The notes beneath the pieces were generated by a model. The model ran no database searches, was not told the DNA's origin, and saw only the letters and a program-made list of their open reading frames with translations. Shown here piece after piece: positions 1 to 4,906 of a stretch of 5,967 nucleotides of DNA. Both the position numbers and the translations under genes were made by a program. Source of the stretch: Bacillota bacterium (GTDB taxonomy: Bacteria > Bacillota > UBA994); contig QLUS01000094.1 in NCBI GenBank assembly GCA_018725535.1, forward strand, positions 1 to 5,967, in the 5' to 3' direction. Numbering within the stretch: the first letter of the stretch is position 1; every line of letters starts with the position of its first letter.

Positions 1-38
1 ATACCACTCACTTCAAGAAAGCGAAAAGCGACCGCCTG

Positions 39-47
39 TGGTAAAAT
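39..47 (+). promoter_or_regulatory. Putative extended -10 promoter of the iorAB operon
   Basis: TGG followed directly by TAAAAT (42-47) fits an extended -10 element (TGn-TATAAT, one mismatch). A start near 54 would leave a short leader before the ribosome-binding site at 67-73. No convincing -35 is visible about 17 bases upstream, which extended -10 promoters tolerate. Only 78 bases precede the gene in this window, so a more distant promoter or an upstream cistron cannot be excluded. Confidence 0.45.
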
Positions 48-78
48 AACATGTGGAACTAACAGCAGGAGGTCAGTA

Positions 79-1806
79 ATGAAAGCACTGCTTACAGGCA
101 ATGAGGCTATCGCCCGCGGCGCATATGAGTACGGCGTCACGGTGGCGGCAGCTTATCCGGGGACGCCCAGTACAGAGATACTTGAGAATGTCGGCTGTTA
201 CAGCGAGATTAAAGCGCAATGGTCGCCTAACGAGAAGGTCGCCATGGAGGTGGCGGTGGGGTCGTCCATTGCCGGGGCACGCACTTTGGTGGCGATGAAG
301 CACGTGGGCGTCAACGTGGCGGCTGACCCGCTGTTTACCTTTGTCTACGCGGGAGTAAACGGGGGTCTGGTACTGGTTTCGGCGGATGACCCCGGTATGC
401 ACAGCTCGCAAAACGAGCAAGACAACCGCAATTACGCAAAGTTCGCTAAGACCCCGATGCTAGAGCCAAGCGACAGCCAAGAAGCCAAGGACTATGTCGG
501 GCTTGGGTTAAGCATCAGCGAGCAGTTTGACGTACCAGTGTTGCTGCGCGTCACTACGCGCATTTCACACTCTAAGACGATTGTAGAGCTGAACGACCCC
601 GAGCCAAGGACGGTAAAGCCCTATGCTAAAGATATTAAGAAATATGTAATGATGCCAGCCTTTGCGCGCCAAAAAAGGATACAGCTTGAAGAGAGATTCG
701 CCCGCCTTAAGGAGTACAGTGAAAATACGCCTGTCAACCGCATTGAATGGGGCGACAAGCGGATGGGTGTTATTACCTCGGGTATAGCCTATCAGTACGT
801 GCGCGAGGCGTTACCGCAGGCTTCTATTCTTAAGCTGGGGTTCACTTGGCCGCTGCCGGATAAGCTGATTAGGGAATTTGCGGCAGAAGTCGAAACGCTT
901 TATGTCAGTGAAGAGAACGAGCCGTACCTCGAAGAGCATGTGAAGGCATTAGGGCTGCCGGTGGTGGGCAAGGACATCTTGCCTATCGTTGGTGAGCTGT
1001 CCGTGAGGGCAATTGCCCGTGCGATGAATGGGTCTGATGTCTTTGCGGGGACGCGCGCGGCCAACGTTCCCGTGCGTCCGCCTGTACTCTGCCCCGGCTG
1101 TCCGCATCGCCCGGTGTTTTTCCTGCTAAACCAGCTAAAGCTCTTTGTCACTGGGGATATAGGCTGCTATACATTAGGTGCTTTGCCGCCGCTAGACGCA
1201 ATGGACACCTGCATCTGCATGGGGGCATCGTTGCCGATGGCGCTAGGTTTTGAGAAAGCGCATCCCGAGTTAGCAGAGAAAACAGTAGCGGTCATTGGGG
1301 ACTCTACTTTTGTCCACAGCGGTATCACGGGTTTGATTGACATCGTGTATAACTGCGGCACTTCCACAGTGCTGATTCTAGATAACAGCACCACTGCCAT
1401 GACCGGCCATCAAGAGCACCCCGGCACGGGCAAGACTCTGCGCCGTGAACCTACGGCAGCTTTAGACATCGAGGCGCTGTGCAAGGCCGTGGGCGTTAAG
1501 CGCACCTTTGTTATTGACCCCTTTGATATGGAGGGGCTTAAGACACTGATTAAGCGCGAGGTCGCGGCGCGGGAGCCGAGCGTAATCATTGCTAAACGGC
1601 CGTGTGTGCTGATTGTAAAGCTGGATGAACCCCTTCTCTATATTGACCACGAAAAGTGTGTGGGCTGCAAGATGTGTATGCGCATTGGCTGCCCAGCCAT
1701 CAGCCACGCCAACAAAAAAAGTACGGTAAACGCCGCGTTGTGTGTCGGTTGCGGGGTCTGCGCGCAGGTCTGTAAGTTTAACGCTTTTTTAAGGGAGGCA
1801 CGGTAA
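79..1806 (+). CDS. iorA: Indolepyruvate ferredoxin oxidoreductase, alpha subunit
   Basis: Large subunit of the cytoplasmic, oxygen-sensitive enzyme that oxidatively decarboxylates indolepyruvate and other arylpyruvates to aryl-acetyl-CoA, reducing ferredoxin; it acts with IorB. The 575 residues fit the family. The N-terminal pyruvate-ferredoxin-oxidoreductase-like domain has the YPGTPSTEI motif (26-34). A CPGCPHR motif lies at 338-344. The TPP-binding C-terminal domain shows GDS (407-409) and LDNSTTAMTGHQ (434-445). Two 4Fe-4S clusters close the protein: Cys527/530/533/538, with the longer CX2CX2CX4CP spacing typical of IorA, and Cys555/558/561/565. The ATG is preceded by AGGAGGT (67-73) with 5-nt spacing. 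The stop TAA shares its last A with the ATG of iorB, so the two are translationally coupled. All expected motifs are present and I see no damage. Precise substrate preference among arylpyruvates cannot be read from sequence. Confidence 0.97.
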   Translation: MKALLTGNEAIARGAYEYGVTVAAAYPGTPSTEILENVGCYSEIKAQWSPNEKVAMEVAVGSSIAGARTLVAMKHVGVNVAADPLFTFVYAGVNGGLVLVSADDPGMHSSQNEQDNRNYAKFAKTPMLEPSDSQEAKDYVGLGLSISEQFDVPVLLRVTTRISHSKTIVELNDPEPRTVKPYAKDIKKYVMMPAFARQKRIQLEERFARLKEYSENTPVNRIEWGDKRMGVITSGIAYQYVREALPQASILKLGFTWPLPDKLIREFAAEVETLYVSEENEPYLEEHVKALGLPVVGKDILPIVGELSVRAIARAMNGSDVFAGTRAANVPVRPPVLCPGCPHRPVFFLLNQLKLFVTGDIGCYTLGALPPLDAMDTCICMGASLPMALGFEKAHPELAEKTVAVIGDSTFVHSGITGLIDIVYNCGTSTVLILDNSTTAMTGHQEHPGTGKTLRREPTAALDIEALCKAVGVKRTFVIDPFDMEGLKTLIKREVAAREPSVIIAKRPCVLIVKLDEPLLYIDHEKCVGCKMCMRIGCPAISHANKKSTVNAALCVGCGVCAQVCKFNAFLREAR

Positions 1807-2399
1807 TGCGGACACAAAGCATCCTCTTAGTGGGTGTGGGTGGCCAGGGCACCATCCTCGCCAGCAAGATTCTCGCTGAGGTTGCCATGATGCAAGGGCT
1901 GGATGTCAAGATGTCTGAGGTGCACGGCATGGCGCAGCGCGGCGGCAGTGTGGTCACGCACGTGCGCATGGGGGAAAAGGTGAACAGCCCGCTAGTGGAA
2001 GAAGGCGAGGCCGACTTTATTGTCGCCTTTGAGAAACTTGAAGCGCTACGGTGGGCACACTTCTTGCGCGAGGGCGGCTCCATTGTGGTTAACGACCAGC
2101 GCATCGACCCCATGACGGTGATTACCGGGCAGGCACCCTATCCGCCGGAGATACTGGAGACGCTGCAGGCCGGTGCCGAGGAAGTCGTGGTGATCGACGC
2201 CTTGCAGCTTGCGCGCGAGGTCGGTAGCATTAAGGCGGTCAATGTTGTCCTGCTGGGTGCGCTGGCGCAGAAGATGCAGATCGAGAAGAGCCAGTGGCTG
2301 GAGGCTATCCGCCGTATCGTGCCTGCTAAGGCACTTGAGCTAAATTTGCAGGCTTTTGAGAGCGGCTACCTGGGTGCCGAAGCGGCATTAAGCGAGTGA
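1806..2399 (+). CDS. iorB: Indolepyruvate ferredoxin oxidoreductase, beta subunit
   Basis: Small subunit of indolepyruvate:ferredoxin oxidoreductase, corresponding to the gamma domain of pyruvate:ferredoxin oxidoreductases and probably involved in CoA handling and assembly of the active complex. At 197 residues it has the usual IorB length. The signature region is complete: GVGGQGT near residue 11, then a helix, then SEVHGMAQRGGSVVTHVR (about residues 37-54), the most conserved block of the family. The start ATG overlaps the iorA stop by one base. Its ribosome-binding site AGGGAGG (1792-1798) lies inside the last codons of iorA, 7 nt upstream, so the subunits should be made in matched amounts. 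The stop codon (2397-2399) is itself part of the ribosome-binding region of the next short cistron. No unusual residue was noticed. Confidence 0.96.
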   Translation: MRTQSILLVGVGGQGTILASKILAEVAMMQGLDVKMSEVHGMAQRGGSVVTHVRMGEKVNSPLVEEGEADFIVAFEKLEALRWAHFLREGGSIVVNDQRIDPMTVITGQAPYPPEILETLQAGAEEVVVIDALQLAREVGSIKAVNVVLLGALAQKMQIEKSQWLEAIRRIVPAKALELNLQAFESGYLGAEAALSE

Positions 2400-2409
2400 G
2401 GGATGTAAA

Positions 2410-2598
2410 ATGGATGTTTACGACATAATCAGGGGAAGACGAAGCGTACGTCAGTACACTGCTGACAGGGTACCGAAGGCGCTGGCGATGAAGGTGCTTG
2501 AAGCTGCCGCATGGGCTCCGTCGGGGCGAAATCAGCAACCGTCCGCTGTACCGCGACGCGACCCGGGGCTTAGCAGCATAGTGGTTTGGGTCGAGTAG
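2410..2598 (+). pseudogene. Nitroreductase-family remnant, internally deleted
   Basis: An open frame of 62 codons. Residues 1-44 are a clear start of a nitroreductase-family FMN oxidoreductase: VYDIIRGRRSVRQY (3-16), with the arginine/serine FMN-phosphate contacts, and APSGRNQQP (36-44). Family members usually have about 165-200 residues. Here similarity stops after QQP, near base 2541, where a Trp-aromatic stretch is normally expected. The last residues, GLSSIVVWVE, resemble the usual C-terminal ending (a basic-proline stretch, then an (E/S)-I-V-x-W tail), suggesting that roughly 100-130 central codons were lost in frame. That second part is inferred from a short match. The ATG follows GAGGGA (2398-2403), which overlaps the iorB stop, so the cistron is probably still co-translated with iorAB. 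The product would lack most of the FMN fold and the dimer helices. A functional mini-protein is possible but unlikely. Confidence 0.75.
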
Positions 2599-2601
2599 GC
2601 A

Positions 2602-2630
2602 TTGCCTCTTGCTGCTTTTCCTGATATTAT
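2602..2630 (+). promoter_or_regulatory. Sigma-A-type promoter of the tRNA-Val gene
   Basis: The -35 is TTGCCT (2602-2607, 4 of 6 consensus). After a 17-base spacer comes TATTAT (2625-2630), itself preceded by TGA to give an extended -10. The expected start, 6-7 bases downstream (about 2636-2638), falls immediately before the mature tRNA end at 2639, so the primary transcript would carry almost no 5' leader. The -35 begins 3 bases after the stop of the nitroreductase remnant. Confidence 0.7.
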
Positions 2631-2638
2631 CGCTCTAA

Positions 2639-2715
2639 GGGCGCATAGCTCAGTCGGGATGAGCGCTTGCTTCACACGCAAGAGGTCGCAGGTTCGAGCC
2701 CTGCTGCGCCCACCA
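2639..2715 (+). tRNA. tRNA-Val (anticodon CAC)
   Basis: Complete cloverleaf. The acceptor stem GGGCGCA (2639-2645) pairs with TGCGCCC (2705-2711), with discriminator A2712 and an encoded CCA (2713-2715). D stem GCTC (2648-2651) pairs with GAGC (2661-2664). Anticodon stem CTTGC (2666-2670) pairs with GCAAG (2678-2682) around loop TTCACAC, placing anticodon CAC at 2673-2675, which reads the valine codon GUG. T stem GCAGG (2688-2692) pairs with CCTGC (2700-2704) around TTCGAGC. All stems are fully paired. The gene stands alone, with its own promoter and terminator. I saw no duplicated tRNA 3' end in the window that would mark it as an integration site. Confidence 0.97.
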
Positions 2716-2725
2716 TCTCTTTAAC

Positions 2726-2766
2726 ACAAAGAGCTATCTCGTGATTTTGCGAGATAGCTTTGTTTT
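2726..2766 (+). terminator. Rho-independent terminator after tRNA-Val
   Basis: Arms AGCTATCTCG (2732-2741) and CGAGATAGCT (2750-2759) form a perfect 10-bp stem around an 8-base loop, followed by TTGTTTT (2760-2766). An alternative fold bulges two bases and adds ACAAAG/CTTTGT pairs. It begins 10 bases after the tRNA CCA. Read on the - strand, the same hairpin is followed by a weaker T-rich stretch (CTTTGTGTT), so it may also stop transcription arriving from the rubrerythrin gene. Confidence 0.85.
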
Positions 2767-2791
2767 GCGGGCATAGGGTTGACTCCCAGTT

Positions 2792-2860
2792 TCATCTGCA
2801 GTGCGGGCAATAGGCATGCCCTTTGTGATCTTAAGCTGTCGTCTAGCAGCACGGCACATA
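2792..2860 (-). pseudogene. Decayed rubredoxin-like domain of the adjacent rubrerythrin
   Basis: Continuing the rubrerythrin frame past its TAG stop (2843-2845) leads through a TAA (2831-2833) to the residues AYCPHCR (codons 2815 down to 2795), then TGA (2792-2794). The CPHC is a typical second iron-binding knuckle of a rubredoxin-like domain. The last residues before the TAG are AYVPCC, a parallel first knuckle in which the leading cysteine appears to have become valine. Exactly 12 codons separate the two knuckles, as expected for the CX2C-X12-CX2C spacing known from rubrerythrin. The stretch is therefore best read as the remains of the electron-accepting domain, carrying two stop codons and a lost iron ligand. 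It rests on a short motif and one spacing, so chance cannot be fully excluded. Confidence 0.6.
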
Positions 2861-3268
2861 AGCAGACTCTAAGGCTTGCCTATTCTGACTATGCGGATGG
2901 CCGTCTCGCCGACTGCCTGCTACGACATGAACTTTCTCGGCCTGCATAGCAAGCCTAAAAGACCGCGCTGCCTCCTTCTCCCCTACCGCCTCAGCTTGCG
3001 CCAGCATGGGAGGATACATGCTCACGTATTCCTCTGTTTCACCCTTGATACCCTCTTTGAGATTGTCACGAGTTGACCCGATTCCGCCCATGGCTTTAAG
3101 ATGCGCGTGCGCGTGCAGGGTCTCGGCTTCTGCGGCGGCGCGAAACATCCGCGCGGCATTCTTGTGCCCTTCTGCTTCAGCCCTCAGCGCGAAAGCGAGG
3201 TACTTGCGATTAGCTTGGGATTCCCCGGCGAAAGCTTCTTTTAAGTTCTTAAGCGTTTTCTCGTCCAC
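2843..3268 (-). CDS. Rubrerythrin, diiron domain intact, C-terminus truncated
   Basis: Rubrerythrins are cytoplasmic diiron peroxidases that detoxify H2O2 in anaerobes, taking electrons through a C-terminal rubredoxin-like domain. This 141-residue product keeps the full ligand set of the four-helix diiron domain: Glu16 (AGES), Glu49 and His52 (ETLH), Glu77 and Glu80 (GETEEY, followed by MYP), Glu111 and His114 (EKVH). After His114 the sequence stops resembling the family, lacking the usual LYxxAL helix, and it ends before any complete iron knuckle. A segment in another frame at 2872-2916 looks like the missing helix end, suggesting compensating frameshifts. The start is GTG with AAGGAGG (3277-3283) 8 nt upstream. 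It has its own promoter between itself and the csoR-like gene. A single-domain rubrerythrin is conceivable, since the diiron ligands are retained, but recent pseudogenisation is my preferred reading. Confidence 0.85.
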   Translation of the reverse strand: MDEKTLKNLKEAFAGESQANRKYLAFALRAEAEGHKNAARMFRAAAEAETLHAHAHLKAMGGIGSTRDNLKEGIKGETEEYVSMYPPMLAQAEAVGEKEAARSFRLAMQAEKVHVVAGSRRDGHPHSQNRQALESAYVPCC

Positions 3269-3282
3269 AAATTATTCCTCCT

Positions 3283-3300
3283 TAGTAGTAGAGACTACTA
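3283..3300 (-). promoter_or_regulatory. Perfect inverted repeat at the rubrerythrin start region, candidate operator or 5'-UTR hairpin
   Basis: TAGTAGT (3283-3289) and ACTACTA (3294-3300) are perfect inverted copies separated by AGAG. The dyad covers about +1 to +18 of the predicted rubrerythrin transcript and ends on the first base of the AAGGAGG ribosome-binding site. A further TAGTAG-like copy overlaps the -10 (3306-3312). It could bind a repressor at the transcription start, or fold as a 7-bp mRNA hairpin next to the ribosome-binding site. It does not match the PerR box, the Rex site or the GC-centred CsoR operators as I know them. Confidence 0.55.
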
Positions 3301-3305
3301 CCTGC

Positions 3306-3334
3306 ATAGTAGAACAGCAATCAGCACCTGTCAA
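3306..3334 (-). promoter_or_regulatory. Sigma-A promoter of the rubrerythrin gene
   Basis: On the - strand a consensus -35 TTGACA (3329-3334) is followed by exactly 17 bases and then the -10 TACTAT (3306-3311, 5 of 6 consensus). The expected start, near 3299, leaves a leader of about 30 nt that contains the inverted repeat and the ribosome-binding site. It shows that the rubrerythrin can be transcribed independently of the operon upstream. Confidence 0.82.
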
Positions 3335-3374
3335 GCTCTCGCGGCATAAACAAAAGGATGGTCCCCCTGTTTTT

Positions 3375-3641
3375 CTAAAGTTTCCCCAAGAGCCTGATCG
3401 CATTTTCAATTGCGTCATCTGCCTCGCCGCCGCCCTGCATCTGTGTTTTCACGGCCTCGGCCATATAGCAGCCCAGCACTTTCAGGCCGACCTGATCAAC
3501 CGCCGCCTTCATGGCCGCTAGCTGAATCAGGACTTTCTCGCAGTCGGCCTGTTCATCGATCATGCGCTGCACTCCCCTCGCCTGCCCCTCGATGCGGCTA
3601 AGGCGGTCTTTGAGCTCCTTAGCAAGTTTCTCTTTGTTCAT
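3375..3641 (-). CDS. CsoR/FrmR-family (DUF156) transcriptional repressor with atypical sensing residues
   Basis: An 88-residue all-helical repressor of the CsoR/RcnR/FrmR/CstR family, members of which release DNA on binding Cu(I), Ni/Co or formaldehyde, or on persulfide modification. The conserved start RLSRIEGQARGVQRMI (13-28) and the following ADCEKVLIQLAA give unambiguous membership. Cys34 matches the first conserved cysteine. By my alignment the other positions are unusual: the CsoR His is Tyr59, the CsoR/CstR second Cys is Ala63, and a cysteine instead sits at 58, one residue before the His position. Canonical Cu(I), Ni(II) and formaldehyde sites are therefore absent, and a two-thiol (Cys34/Cys58) redox or persulfide sensor is an inference. 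The ATG has AGGGAGG (3649-3655) 7 nt upstream, overlapping the thpR stop codon, so it is the last gene of the isf-thpR-csoR operon. The rubrerythrin promoter downstream is a plausible target. Confidence 0.9.
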   Translation of the reverse strand: MNKEKLAKELKDRLSRIEGQARGVQRMIDEQADCEKVLIQLAAMKAAVDQVGLKVLGCYMAEAVKTQMQGGGEADDAIENAIRLLGKL

Positions 3642-3653
3642 GTAAAGGCCTCC

Positions 3654-4190
3654 CTATGCTGAACTGATATTTCTATAAACGAGTCGACCACCCTCTCGTC
3701 TACTTTCCATAAGCGCTATTTCACGCACTTCGAACGTAAATGGGAGTAGGGCGCCAAGCTTTATGTCGGATAAGGGGACTTTCACCACGACCTCTCGCCC
3801 CAGCGTAATGTGTGGGCTGTAGGTCTGTTTTTGCTTTATCAGGCCTAAGCTCACCAGGCTGTTCTCAAGGCGGGAATGGAGTCGGTGGAGGTGTTGCAAT
3901 TCTCCACTTAGTCCCACCCAGACGATTTCCTTGCCATCCCGATTAAACGCCCCAAACTTGTCGGCTGTCAGGACCAAGGGCGTTTGACCTCGGACAGCCT
4001 CGTCCATGGCCTGCGTTATCGATGGGATGAGGGCCGCAGATAGTTCACCTAGGAAAACAAGCGTCAAGTGAAAGTTCTCGGTCTGGGTGAAGTTACCGAA
4101 CATGCAGTGTTTCTTCAAGTCCGATTGTATCCGCGCGAATCTCTCTTTGATGTGGGGCTCAAATTCGATAGCAGTGAAGAGCCTAGGCAT
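3654..4190 (-). CDS. thpR: RNA 2',3'-cyclic phosphodiesterase (2H family)
   Basis: A 178-residue member of the LigT/ThpR group of the 2H phosphoesterases, cytoplasmic enzymes that open 2',3'-cyclic phosphates at RNA ends to 2'-phosphates and in some species ligate tRNA halves in vitro. Both catalytic HxT motifs are present: HLTL at 41-44, within FHLTLVFLGE, and HITL at 127-130, followed by GR. The MPRLFTAIEF start is typical of the family and the length is normal. The start codon lies inside the end of the upstream iron-sulfur flavoprotein gene (8-nt overlap, ATGCCTAG). No strong ribosome-binding site is visible, so translation probably depends on coupling. Its biological role next to redox genes is not evident from sequence. 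Confidence 0.94.
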   Translation of the reverse strand: MPRLFTAIEFEPHIKERFARIQSDLKKHCMFGNFTQTENFHLTLVFLGELSAALIPSITQAMDEAVRGQTPLVLTADKFGAFNRDGKEIVWVGLSGELQHLHRLHSRLENSLVSLGLIKQKQTYSPHITLGREVVVKVPLSDIKLGALLPFTFEVREIALMESRREGGRLVYRNISSA

Positions 4191-4776
4191 CGTTCTCGGC
4201 CCTGAGCTTCTTCATCACATGAGCCATGTTCTTGGCGAAATGTTCCAAGATGGAGAGCCCCTCGGCGTCCTGGTTCGCATCCCTAGCACCCTTCGCCCCG
4301 GCCACGCCTACATTCCAGTAGATCGAGCCGGGAATGACCATGTCATTGATGAAATACCAGAGAAGGAGTTGCGCAAAGGCGAAGGTGTGCCCTGCTCTTC
4401 TGGCCACAGTAATGGGTGCGCCCACCTTGCCTGAGAAAAACTTTCCGGACATTCTCCCAGCAAACCCTGCGCGCTCTAATAGGCACATCAGTTGCGGGAC
4501 GGCGGAAGCAAAGTAGACGGGTGATGACACCAAAATTCCGTCGGCAGCATGCATTTTGTCAAACAGCTCGGCGAAGTTGTCCCCCTTTTGCACGCATTCC
4601 TTGGCATCCGCGCAACCGTAGCAGCCACAGCATGGCAGCACGGTCTTTCCTCGGAGGCTGAGCAGTTCAGTTTCTAGCCCTTCTTGTTCAATGAACTCGA
4701 GGGTCTTACTGAGAAACCACTCTGAATTGCTGTCTGTGCGCAAGGAGCCGCTAATTCCTAAGACTTTCACCGACAC
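4183..4776 (-). CDS. Iron-sulfur flavoprotein / NADPH-dependent FMN reductase family
   Basis: A 197-residue flavodoxin-fold protein. The FMN phosphate loop GISGSLRTDSNS (7-18) opens it and SSPVYFAS (84-91) is the second flavin-contact region. A compact cysteine motif Cys49-X2-Cys52-X2-Cys55-X5-Cys61 matches the CX2CX2CX4-7C 4Fe-4S motif of archaeal and clostridial Isf proteins, which move electrons from ferredoxin to acceptors that include O2 and H2O2. Cys50 is an extra cysteine. The start is GTG with GGGAG (4782-4786) 5 nt upstream; a second GTG two codons later is an alternative with 11-nt spacing. It is first in a three-gene operon with thpR, overlapped by 8 nt, and the csoR-like gene. The physiological electron acceptor cannot be told from sequence. 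A reductive or oxidative-stress role fits the nearby rubrerythrin. Confidence 0.9.
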   Translation of the reverse strand: MSVKVLGISGSLRTDSNSEWFLSKTLEFIEQEGLETELLSLRGKTVLPCCGCYGCADAKECVQKGDNFAELFDKMHAADGILVSSPVYFASAVPQLMCLLERAGFAGRMSGKFFSGKVGAPITVARRAGHTFAFAQLLLWYFINDMVIPGSIYWNVGVAGAKGARDANQDAEGLSILEHFAKNMAHVMKKLRAENDA

Positions 4777-4839
4777 CTGGTCTCCCTTCTGTCGCGGGCT
4801 CCGAATTCATCGTAGACCATATATTTCGGATTCGGCGTC

Positions 4840-4864
4840 AAATTCCTGCTGACGCAGGTAATTT
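4840..4864. promoter_or_regulatory. Imperfect dyad in the divergent intergenic region, candidate operator
   Basis: Outer arms AAATT (4840-4844) and AATTT (4860-4864) and inner arms CCTGC (4845-4849) and GCAGG (4854-4858) flank TGAC, with one unpaired T at 4859: 10 pairs in all. It sits between the divergently transcribed flavoprotein and AllH-like genes, where a shared regulator could bind. A second, smaller inverted repeat, CCGAAT (4801-4806) and ATTCGG (4830-4835), surrounds an AT-rich stretch with TATATT (4820-4825). No convincing full promoter was found for either gene in 4777-4906; a TTGACG on the - strand (4836-4841) lacks a well-spaced -10. Confidence 0.4.
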
Positions 4865-4906
4865 CTAGCCAACGAAGAAACATTCTAAGTAAACGAGGTG
4901 AGAGGC

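Noticed and set aside
1778..2113. A 111-codon - strand open frame inside iorB
   Set aside because: It is antisense to a fully conserved iorB and has no recognisable domain.
2639..2715. tRNA-Val as an attachment site of an integrated element next to the truncated nitroreductase
   Set aside because: No second copy of the tRNA 3' end, no integrase and no mobile genes are visible in the window. The nitroreductase change looks like an internal deletion.
2831..2845. Stop-codon recoding (for example pyrrolysine at TAG) to produce a full-length rubrerythrin
   Set aside because: A TAA follows four codons later and the first knuckle also lacks its leading Cys, so decay explains the data better than read-through.
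3339..3374. A GC-rich CsoR-type operator (GGGGGACCATCC) just downstream of the csoR-like gene
   Set aside because: Only three bases on each side are symmetrical, and it lies upstream of the -35. It is too weak to call.
3006..3521. A 171-codon + strand open frame antisense to the rubrerythrin and csoR-like genes
   Set aside because: Both opposite-strand genes have clear family motifs and good ribosome-binding sites. The + strand frame has low-complexity, unrecognisable content spanning two genes and a promoter.
4820..4841. Sigma-A promoters for the flavoprotein gene (TTGACG, - strand) and the AllH-like gene (TATATT, + strand)
   Set aside because: Neither hexamer has a partner at acceptable spacing, so I did not list them as separate promoters.
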